The notes under the pieces were generated by a model. That model was not told the origin of the DNA and did not search any database. It saw nothing but the letters and a program-made list of their open reading frames with translations. Shown in pieces: positions 57,632 to 64,000 of a stretch of DNA of 64,000 nucleotides; within the stretch, counting starts at the first letter, position 1, and every line of letters starts with the position of its first letter. Origin of the DNA: an uncultured Lachnospiraceae bacterium (GTDB taxonomy: Bacteria; Bacillota; Clostridia; Lachnospirales; Lachnospiraceae); contig CAJUNR010000023.1 in the NCBI GenBank assembly GCA_910587765.1, forward strand, positions 14,563 to 78,562, in the 5' to 3' direction. A program made the position numbers and the translations under genes.

Positions 57632-59296
57632 TTGAAAAATGTAAACAACTCAAAACTGCGTATTATTCCGCTGGGAGGCCTGGAGCAGATCGGAATGAAC
57701 ATTACTGCCTTTGAATTTGAAGACAGTATTGTTGTTGTGGACTGTGGACTGGCGTTTCCGGAAGATGACATGCTGGGGATTGATCTGGTGATCCCGGATG
57801 TGACGTATCTGAAGCAGAATCTGAACAAGGTGAAGGGGTTTGTCATTACCCACGGACATGAGGATCACATCGGGGCGCTGCCCTATATACTGAAGGATAT
57901 CAATGTGCCGGTCTATGCGACCCGGCTGACGATTGCCCTGATCGAGGGGAAATTAAAGGAACACAACATGCTGAAGACCACCAAGCGGAAGGTGGTAAAG
58001 CACGGACAGTCCATCAATCTCGGACAGTTCCGGATCGAATTTATCAAGACGAATCACAGCATCGCGGACGCTTCGGCGCTCGCCATCTACTCGCCGGCGG
58101 GGATTGTCGTGCACACGGGAGACTTCAAGGTGGACTACACGCCGGTCTTCGGCGACAGCATTGATCTGCAGCGCTTCGGCGAGATCGGCAAGAAAGGGGT
58201 GCTGGCGCTTATGTGCGACAGTACCAACGCGGAGCGGCCGGGGATTACGATGTCGGAGAAGAGCGTGGGACGGACGATGGATGCGCTCTTCATGGAGCAC
58301 TGCAATTCCCGCATCATTGTGGCGACGTTCGCTTCCAATGTGGACCGTGTGCAGCAGATCATCAATTCGGCCTATAAGAACAACAAGAAGGTGGTGGTGG
58401 AAGGCCGGAGCATGGTCAACGTTATCACGACGGCGGTGGAGCTGGGCTATATCCGTGTTCCGGACAATACGCTGATCGACATCGAGCAGCTGAATAATTA
58501 CCCGCCGGAGTCTACGGTTCTGATCACGACCGGAAGCCAGGGAGAATCGATGGCGGCGCTGTCCCGGATGGCGCAGAATCTCCATCGGAAGGTGCATATC
58601 ATGCCCGGAGATACGGTCATCTTCAGTTCCAATCCGATTCCGGGAAATGAGAAAGCGGTATCGAAGGTGATCAACGAGCTTTCGGCCAAGGGCGCCAACG
58701 TGATTTTTCAGGATGCTCATGTGTCGGGACACGCCTGTCAGGAGGAGATCAAGCTGATCTATTCGCTTGTGCATCCCAAATACGCCATACCGGTGCACGG
58801 AGAATACCGGCATCTGAAGGCACAGGCCGCGATTGCGGGACAGCTCGGCATGGAGAAGGATCATATCTTTGTCCTGCAGTCCGGGGACGTGATCGAGATG
58901 GACCAGAACGGCGCCGGCGTTGTGGATAAGGTCCATACCGGGGCCATCTTCGTGGACGGGCTCGGTGTCGGGGACGTGGGAAATATTGTCATGCGTGACC
59001 GGCAGCATCTGGCCGAGGACGGTATTATGATTATCGTCCTGACGCTGGAGAGGGGAAGCAATCAGCTCTTGTCGGGGCCGGACATCGTGTCCCGCGGGTT
59101 TGTCTATGTGAGAGAGTCGGAGGATTTGATGGAGCAGGCCCGCGCCGTTGTCTACGATGCGGTGGAGAAATGTCTGGACCGCGGCATCACGGACTGGGGA
59201 AAGATGAAAAATATCATGAAAGACGCGCTGGGAGACTACATCCGCAAAAAGACCAAGCGGAATCCGATGATTCTTCCCATTATTATGGAAGTATAG
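57632..59296 (+). CDS. ribonuclease J
   Basis: 554 residues, standard RNase J length. Metallo-beta-lactamase motifs include ITHGHEDHIGALPY, HTGDFKVDYTP and the beta-CASP region (GRSMVNVI, TTGSQGESMAALSRMA, HVSGHACQEE, VPVHGEYRHLKAQA). It is a 5'-to-3' exonuclease and endonuclease for mRNA decay and rRNA maturation. The start is TTG at 57632, 8 bp after AGGAGG; an ATG at 57605 lies before that site. Confidence 0.95.
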   Translation: MKNVNNSKLRIIPLGGLEQIGMNITAFEFEDSIVVVDCGLAFPEDDMLGIDLVIPDVTYLKQNLNKVKGFVITHGHEDHIGALPYILKDINVPVYATRLTIALIEGKLKEHNMLKTTKRKVVKHGQSINLGQFRIEFIKTNHSIADASALAIYSPAGIVVHTGDFKVDYTPVFGDSIDLQRFGEIGKKGVLALMCDSTNAERPGITMSEKSVGRTMDALFMEHCNSRIIVATFASNVDRVQQIINSAYKNNKKVVVEGRSMVNVITTAVELGYIRVPDNTLIDIEQLNNYPPESTVLITTGSQGESMAALSRMAQNLHRKVHIMPGDTVIFSSNPIPGNEKAVSKVINELSAKGANVIFQDAHVSGHACQEEIKLIYSLVHPKYAIPVHGEYRHLKAQAAIAGQLGMEKDHIFVLQSGDVIEMDQNGAGVVDKVHTGAIFVDGLGVGDVGNIVMRDRQHLAEDGIMIIVLTLERGSNQLLSGPDIVSRGFVYVRESEDLMEQARAVVYDAVEKCLDRGITDWGKMKNIMKDALGDYIRKKTKRNPMILPIIMEV

Positions 59297-59305
59297 GACA
59301 GAAGG

Positions 59306-59632
59306 ATGAATATTGTAAAAGAGAAAGTAGAAGAACTGGTGGAGGCGATCAGGGAAAGCCCGGAGTATCACAGTTTTATGGCGGCGAAGCGTCAGGTGGA
59401 ACAAGTACCGGGGCTGGCGGACCGGGTCAGGGAATTTTGCTGGAAGAACTATGAACTTCAGAGCGGAGATCCGGAGGATCTGGATGAGCGTATCAAGGCG
59501 TTTGAAGAGCAGTATCATGAGTTCCGGAGGAATCCTGTCGTGGAGAGATATCTGGAATATGAGCTGCGCATGTGCCGCATGCTGCAGGCAATCGACGCCA
59601 GAATCATGGACGCGGTCGATCTGGTACTGTAG
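59306..59632 (+). CDS. YlbF/YmcA-family protein
   Basis: 108 residues, all helical: VEELVEAIRESPEYHSFMAAKRQVE and FRRNPVVERYLEYELRMCRMLQAID. YlbF and YmcA form part of the Y-complex that helps RNase Y in B. subtilis. Its position 9 bp after RNase J fits a role in RNA turnover. Confidence 0.9.
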   Translation: MNIVKEKVEELVEAIRESPEYHSFMAAKRQVEQVPGLADRVREFCWKNYELQSGDPEDLDERIKAFEEQYHEFRRNPVVERYLEYELRMCRMLQAIDARIMDAVDLVL

Positions 59633-59674
59633 ACGTTGACGGCGGCGGGAGAACTCTGAAGGGGAGACAGGAAC

Positions 59675-60061
59675 ATGAAGACACAGAAGGCGGCGCTCTC
59701 CGCGGGACTGTTTGTCCTGCGGGTGGCGATTGTGGCGGTGATAGCCGCCGGCATCTGGCGGCTGGGCGAATATGCGTACACCTACGGTTACAGCATCGTG
59801 TCGGATGCGGCCATGGAACCAAAGCCCGGGAGAGATATGCGGGTGGTGCTGTCCGGCGACATGACGGTGAAGGAGACGGCCCAGCTGCTGGAAAGGCGGG
59901 GGCTGATCGCCGACGCGGACATCTTCCGGATTCAATTGAAGGTCAACCGCTATGAGGAGCGGCTCAGGCCGGGCGAGTACATCCTGAATACGTCCATGAC
60001 GCCGGAGGAGCTGATGCAGGTTCTGTCGGGCGAGAGCGAAGAAGAGGACGAAGAGGAATGA
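59675..60061 (+). CDS. short MltG-like protein without catalytic domain
   Basis: 128 residues. One N-terminal membrane helix (LFVLRVAIVAVIAAGIW) is followed by a LysM-like domain as in MltG: VVLSGDMTVKETAQLLERRGLIADADIFRIQLK and LRPGEYILNTSMTPEELMQVLSG. Full MltG enzymes have about 350 residues, and the endolytic transglycosylase domain is absent here. The B. subtilis order yrrL(mltG)-trmR-trhP is preserved, so this is the reduced counterpart of mltG. It may regulate wall synthesis without cutting. Confidence 0.75.
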   Translation: MKTQKAALSAGLFVLRVAIVAVIAAGIWRLGEYAYTYGYSIVSDAAMEPKPGRDMRVVLSGDMTVKETAQLLERRGLIADADIFRIQLKVNRYEERLRPGEYILNTSMTPEELMQVLSGESEEEDEEE

Positions 60062-60711
60062 TTACGGGAGAGCGTGTAAGCGCATACATCAATTCTCTGT
60101 ATCCGGGCAGCGGCGGGTTTCTGGAGAAACTGGAGGAGGAAGCAAGAGCGGCGCACGTACCGGTGATCCGCAGGGAGACGCAGAGTCTGCTCCGCTTTCT
60201 GATAGCGTCACACCGCCCGCGGGATATCCTGGAAGTGGGGACGGCGGTGGGATTCTCGGCGCTTTTTATGAGCGCGTATGCGCCCGGGGACTGCCGGATC
60301 GTTACGATTGAGAATAACGATAGGCGGATATCGGAGGCAAGAAAGAATTTTGCCCGCGCGGGGGCGGAGGAGCGGATTACGCTTCTGGAGGGCGACGCCA
60401 TGGAGGTGCTCGAATCACTTAACGGCTCCTATGACCTGATCTTCATAGACGCCGCCAAGGGCCAGTACCCCGGTTATTTTCCGAGGGTGATGAAGGTGCT
60501 CGAAGAGGGCGGGCTTCTCGTCTCGGATAATGTGCTGCAGGGCGGAGAGATTATGGAATCGAGATTTGCGGTGGAGCGGAGAAACCGGACCATTCACGCG
60601 AGAATGCGGGAATATCTGTATGTTCTGACCCATCATGAAGAGCTGACCACATCCATACTGCCGGTGGGGGACGGCGTTACCGTCAGCGTCCGGACGGGAA
60701 AGAACGCGTAG
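60058..60711 (+). CDS. trmR: O-methyltransferase, TrmR-like (tRNA ho5U34)
   Basis: 217 residues of the class I O-methyltransferase family: ILEVGTAVGFSALFMSAY, IVTIENNDRRISEARKNF and LIFIDAAKGQYPGYF (metal-binding Asp). In B. subtilis TrmR methylates 5-hydroxyuridine to 5-methoxyuridine at tRNA position 34. The U32-family gene directly after it makes 5-hydroxyuridine, so the pair is functionally linked. ATG overlaps the previous gene by 4 bp. Confidence 0.85.
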   Translation: MITGERVSAYINSLYPGSGGFLEKLEEEARAAHVPVIRRETQSLLRFLIASHRPRDILEVGTAVGFSALFMSAYAPGDCRIVTIENNDRRISEARKNFARAGAEERITLLEGDAMEVLESLNGSYDLIFIDAAKGQYPGYFPRVMKVLEEGGLLVSDNVLQGGEIMESRFAVERRNRTIHARMREYLYVLTHHEELTTSILPVGDGVTVSVRTGKNA

Positions 60712-60729
60712 ATGAGGAGAGAAGAGAAC

Positions 60730-61992
60730 ATGAACAGACATCCGGAACTTCTGATTCCGGCGGGCAGCCTGGAAGTGCTGAAGACGGCGGTTGCCTTTGG
60801 CGCGGACGCGGTCTATATCGGCGGCGAGGTCTACGGGCTGCGGGCTAAAGCAAGGAATTTTTCGGCGGCAGAGATGAGGGAAGGGATTGCGTTCGCTCAT
60901 GCCCGGGGAGTCCGGGTGTACGTGACGGCGAATATTCTGGCGCATAACCGGGACCTTCCCGGCGCCGGGGAGTATTTCCGCGAATTGAAAGAGCTGTCCC
61001 CGGATGCGCTGATCATCTCTGATCCGGGGCTTTTCATGATTGCCAGGGAGGTCTGTTCCGAGATCGACATTCACATTTCCACACAGGCAAACAATGTAAA
61101 TTATAAGACGTTTCAGTTCTGGCAGAAGCAGGGAGCGGTGCGCGTCGTCACGGGCAGGGAGCTGTCACTGGAAGAGATTCGGGAAATCCGCGATCATATT
61201 CCGCAGTCTCTGGAGATCGAGACTTTCGTGCACGGGGCCATGTGCATCTCCTATTCGGGGAGGTGCCTTCTGAGCAATTATTTTACCGGAAGAGACGCCA
61301 ATCAGGGCGCGTGTACGCACCCCTGCCGCTGGAAATACGCGGTGGTGGAGGAGACGCGCCCCGGAGAGTATCTGCCGGTCTACGAGAATGAACGGGGGAC
61401 GTTTCTGTTCAATTCCAGAGACCTGTGCATGGTCGGGCATCTTCCGGATCTGATCGCGGCGGGCGTGGACAGCCTGAAGGTGGAGGGGCGGATGAAGAAC
61501 GCCCTGTATGTGGCGACGGTGGCCCGCACGTACCGGAAGGCGCTCGACGACTATCGGCAGTCGCCGGCGCTTTACGAGGCGAATCTGCCCTGGTATCTGG
61601 AAGAGATCGAGGCGTGCACCAACCGGAGGTATACGACCGGATTTTTCTACGGGAGAGCGGATGAGCGCGCGCAGATCTACGAGGACAGCACCTATGTGAA
61701 GGAGTATACGTATCTGGGAACGGTGCAGGAGAGCGGCGGAGACGGTTTTTGCCTGATTGGGCAGCGGAATAAATTTACCGTCGGAGAGCGCGTCGAAATC
61801 ATGCGGCCGGACGGCCGCAACACGGAAGCGGTCGTGGAGGAGATCCGGGGAGAGCGCAGGGAAAAAGACGCGTCCGGGGAGCGGAGCGTATGGGAGCCGC
61901 AGGAGAGCGCGCCGCATGCCAGACAGAGGCTGCGGGTGAGACTGAGCGAAGTTCCGGAACCAATGGACATACTTCGGCGGCAGGACTCATAG
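60730..61992 (+). CDS. trhP: U32 peptidase-family tRNA hydroxylation protein (TrhP)
   Basis: 420 residues from the ATG at 60730 after GGAGAGAAGAG. U32 family motifs: LLIPAGSLEVLKTAVAFGADAVYIGG, LRAKARNFSAAE, ETFVHGAMCISYSGRCLLSNYFTGRDANQGACTHPCRW in segments, and VEGRMKNALYVATVARTYR. The cysteines of the GRC, GAC and HPC segments probably hold a [4Fe-4S] cluster. TrhP uses prephenate for 5-hydroxyuridine in tRNA. The older name peptidase is misleading here. Confidence 0.88.
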   Translation: MNRHPELLIPAGSLEVLKTAVAFGADAVYIGGEVYGLRAKARNFSAAEMREGIAFAHARGVRVYVTANILAHNRDLPGAGEYFRELKELSPDALIISDPGLFMIAREVCSEIDIHISTQANNVNYKTFQFWQKQGAVRVVTGRELSLEEIREIRDHIPQSLEIETFVHGAMCISYSGRCLLSNYFTGRDANQGACTHPCRWKYAVVEETRPGEYLPVYENERGTFLFNSRDLCMVGHLPDLIAAGVDSLKVEGRMKNALYVATVARTYRKALDDYRQSPALYEANLPWYLEEIEACTNRRYTTGFFYGRADERAQIYEDSTYVKEYTYLGTVQESGGDGFCLIGQRNKFTVGERVEIMRPDGRNTEAVVEEIRGERREKDASGERSVWEPQESAPHARQRLRVRLSEVPEPMDILRRQDS

Positions 61993-62076
61993 AATTATAA
62001 AATAAGATCAAAGTGGAAAGGCACTTTCGCGGGGTTTTTACATAAAATGTATTAACGAACCGCTGAGGTGTCTTTT

Positions 62077-62700
62077 TTGAAAGTTTTTCCGAAACCGCTT
62101 ACGGCGGAGGAAGAGAAATATTATCTGGCGAGGTATAGGGGAGGGGACGAAAAGGCACGTCAGATCCTGATTGAATATAATCTGCGCCTTGTAGCCCATA
62201 TCGTGAAAAAATACCAGTCCTCCGAGGATGATATGGAAGAACTGATCTCCATAGGGACCATCGGGCTGATCAAAGCAGTGGACACCTTTGACCATGAAAA
62301 GGCGAGCAAGCTGGCCACCTATGCGGCAAGATGTGTGGAGAACGAGATCCTCATGTATATGAGGGTAAAGAAAAAACTTCAGAGAGAATCTTCCTATTAT
62401 GAGCCGATTGGTACGGATAAAGAGGGGAATGAGATCCAGCTTCTGGACATCATCGAGAGCGGAGAACCGCCGGCTCTGGAACAGATCGGCCTGAAAGACG
62501 ACACGAGAAAGGTCTACGGACTGTTGGAGGACGTTTTATCGGAACGGGAGCGGCAGGTCATTATCATGCGCTACGGACTGTACCACGGCAGAGAATATAC
62601 CCAGCGGGAGATCGCGCAGAAGCTTGGAATCTCCCGTTCTTATATCAGCCGTATCGAGAAAAATGCTCTGAACCGGCTGAAGGAATATTTCCGGGATTGA
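62077..62700 (+). CDS. sigK: sporulation sigma factor SigK-like, without pro-sequence
   Basis: 207 residues from TTG at 62077 (6 bp after AGGTG); GTG at 62068 is also possible. Region 2 has EYNLRLVAHIVKKYQSS, ELISIGTIGLIKAVDTFD, KLATYAARCVENEILMYMR; region 4 has TQREIAQKLGISRSYISRIEK. The match to B. subtilis SigK is close from PKPLTAEEEKYYL on. The hydrophobic pro-sequence of Bacillus SigK (about 20 residues) is missing, as in C. difficile. No intervening element splits the gene. Upstream are a weak hairpin (AAAGTG/CACTTT at 62010-62027) and a TACATaaaATGTA palindrome near 62039. Late mother-cell transcription is the known role of the family. Confidence 0.85.
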   Translation: MKVFPKPLTAEEEKYYLARYRGGDEKARQILIEYNLRLVAHIVKKYQSSEDDMEELISIGTIGLIKAVDTFDHEKASKLATYAARCVENEILMYMRVKKKLQRESSYYEPIGTDKEGNEIQLLDIIESGEPPALEQIGLKDDTRKVYGLLEDVLSERERQVIIMRYGLYHGREYTQREIAQKLGISRSYISRIEKNALNRLKEYFRD

Positions 62701-62732
62701 TTTCCCGGAACATAAGTGCTATACTTGTATAG
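62697..62732 (+). promoter_or_regulatory. promoter and palindrome before the comM-like gene
   Basis: TTGATT (62697-62702) and TATACT (62720-62725) are 17 bp apart. TTCCGGGA (62689-62696) / TCCCGGAA (62703-62710) forms a hairpin at the sigK end. CTATAC-TT-GTATAG (62719-62732) is a perfect palindrome covering the -10 box and could be an operator. Confidence 0.55.
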
Positions 62733-62799
62733 CGTCTGATATCTGGAATGCGTATCGCAGAGTTTTTCCAAATACAAAACAATCCATGGAAAGGAATTA

Positions 62800-63966
62800 A
62801 TGTTCAGTACGATATTATCGGCGGCAGTGACGGGAATCGAAGCCCGCCTGGTTCATGTGGAGGCGGACATCTGTGACGGACTGCCTCAGTTCTGCATGGT
62901 CGGGGATCTGTCCAGGGAAGTGAGGGAGGCCGCGGACCGGGTACGCACCGCCCTCAGGAATACAAAGATTCCGCTTCCGCCCCGGCGGATTACGGTGAAT
63001 CTCTCGCCTGCTCACATTCATAAGGAAGGGACGGGATTCGATCTGCCGGTGGCGGCCGCGCTTCTGGCAGCGTTGGGTATTTTGCCGGCGGAAGCGGTGA
63101 AAGAGATCCTGATGGTCGGCGAGATCGGTTTAAACGGCAGGGTGCGTCCGGTGAACGGGGTGCTGCAGACCGTGCTGCTGGCAAAAGAGCTCGGCTGCAG
63201 ACAGTGTCTGGTGCCGCGGGAAAACGCAGGAGAAGGGGCGGTTGTCCCGGGGATCAGCGTCATCGGCGTGGGCACTCTGGAGGAGCTGCTGCAGTGTCTG
63301 ACGGATCCGAAATTCTGCGCGCACAGGGCGGAGCCTCTGGTGCGGTGGAAGGAAGGGCAGTCGGATTACCGGGAGGACTTCCGGGAGGTCAACGGGCAGA
63401 GACTTGTCCGCCGTGCGGCGGAGGTCGCGGCGGCGGGAATGCACAACTTTCTGATGATCGGCAGTCCGGGCGCCGGGAAAACGATGATTGCCAGAAGGCT
63501 GCCGACGATCCTGCCCAGACTGACTATGGAAGAAAGTCTGGAGATCTCGAGAGTGTACAGCGCCTGCGGGCTTCTGACCGGCAGGGAAGGCCTGGTGAAC
63601 ACCCGTCCGTTCCGCGCCCCTCATCACACCATATCGCCCAACGCGCTCGCAGGCGGCGGAAGAAGGGTGCGGCCGGGCGAGATCAGTCTTGCCACCAGGG
63701 GCGTGCTTTTTCTGGACGAGCTGCCGGAATTTTCCACGAATGCGCTGGAAGTTTTGAGGCAGCCGCTGGAGGAAGGGCAGGTGACGATCAGCAGAACGAG
63801 CGGGAACTATGTGTTTCCGGCGCATTTCCAACTCACGGCGGCAATGAACCCGTGCCGCTGCGGCTACTATCCGGACCGGGAACGCTGCCGGTGTCTGCCG
63901 GGGGAGATCCGTCAGTATCTGCACCGGCTCTCCCGGCCGCTTTTGGACAACAAAGACCACGTTTAG
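62800..63966 (+). pseudogene. ComM/YifB-type Mg-chelatase-like ATPase, disrupted at 3' end
   Basis: 388 residues, where intact members have about 500. The N-terminal Lon-protease-like domain (TVNLSPAHIHKEGTGFDLPVAAA, GEIGLNGRVRPVNG) and AAA core (Walker A GSPGAGKT near residue 222, Walker B VLFLDELPEF near 302, FRAPHHTIS, MNPCRCGYYPD) are normal. After HRLSRPLLD, where the family continues with R-I-D-I, the frame reads NKDHV and stops. Divergence starts at about 63948. The remaining bases to the window end do not resemble the gene. This fits insertion of a mobile element into the 3' part of comM. In the family the protein aids recombination during transformation. Confidence 0.8.
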
Positions 63967-64000
63967 AGAAAATATATCAGTTTGAGACACCTAGAAGAAA
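63949..64000. mobile_element. probable left end of an integrated element
   Basis: The sequence from about 63949 to the window end is AT-richer than the gene it interrupts and does not encode the missing ComM C terminus. The last match to the family ends at GAC (63946-63948). comM/yifB is a known integration target in other bacteria (AbaR islands in Acinetobacter). The element itself is outside the window, so type and attachment core cannot be defined. Confidence 0.5.

Noticed and set aside
57953..59935. 660-codon open frame on the minus strand opposite RNase J
   Set aside because: It mirrors the codon pattern of RNase J, shows no recognisable domain, and spans several real genes; a composition artefact.
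1..64000. tRNA or rRNA genes
   Set aside because: No cloverleaf with CCA-end pattern or rRNA sequence was recognised in the gaps; a tRNAscan run would settle this.

Overview
The window reads as a chromosomal segment from a Gram-positive, spore-lineage anaerobe of the Clostridia, most likely Lachnospiraceae with moderately high GC. The evidence is the gene order (hrcA-grpE-dnaK-dnaJ behind a CIRCE box; rimP-nusA-ylxR-L7Ae-infB-rbfA-nrnA-truB-ribF; ireB-ruvX-DUF1292; trmR-trhP), AGGAGG-type ribosome binding sites, frequent TTG/GTG starts, LCP and WbaP-type cell-surface genes and a SigK-type sigma factor. No rRNA, tRNA, CRISPR array or intact insertion sequence was seen. Nearly all genes lie on the + strand.

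Region 1 (1-4323) is accessory DNA. It holds the 3' end of a glycoside hydrolase, a RelB/DinJ antitoxin with a toxin cut short at its 3' end, a divergent HxlR regulator, and a compact peptide-modification cassette. The cassette is a 70-residue peptide with six Ala-Cys-Gly motifs, a radical SAM/SPASM maturase, a nitroreductase-like flavoenzyme and an FMN/two-[4Fe-4S] protein. This is the best candidate for an under-described system. The maturase resembles what I recall as the 'ACGX' radical SAM family, but no product is known to me. An out-of-frame continuation of the peptide repeat lies directly after its stop codon.

Region 2 (about 4520-27063) is a cell-surface glycan locus. It contains dTDP-rhamnose genes (rfbA, rfbC), an ABC exporter with a Wzt-like C-terminal domain, a methyltransferase-kinase fusion resembling the E. 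coli O9a chain terminator WbdD, several GT2 glycosyltransferases, an SGNH hydrolase, GtrA, a secreted metallophosphoesterase, a CotH/VTC/DUF4956 module with its own promoter, a WbaP-type initiating transferase and an LCP ligase. Together these can start, extend, cap, export and attach a rhamnose-containing wall polysaccharide.

Region 3 (27133-40948) is housekeeping: the HrcA-controlled chaperone operon and the nusA-infB translation operon. Region 4 (41068-49440) has a Na/Pi cotransporter, several small membrane or zinc-ribbon proteins, a DUF5685 protein paired with a cysteine-rich J-protein, a large palindromic element, a VanY-type carboxypeptidase and a LysR regulator. Region 5 (49463-62700) carries rRNA, tRNA and ribosomal-protein modification genes (prmA, rsmE, cysteine desulfurase-thiI, mtaB, trmR, trhP), ireB-ruvX, fur, RNase J and sigK. 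The window ends in a comM/yifB-type ATPase whose reading frame is lost at about position 63948 in foreign-looking sequence, probably the edge of an integrated element.
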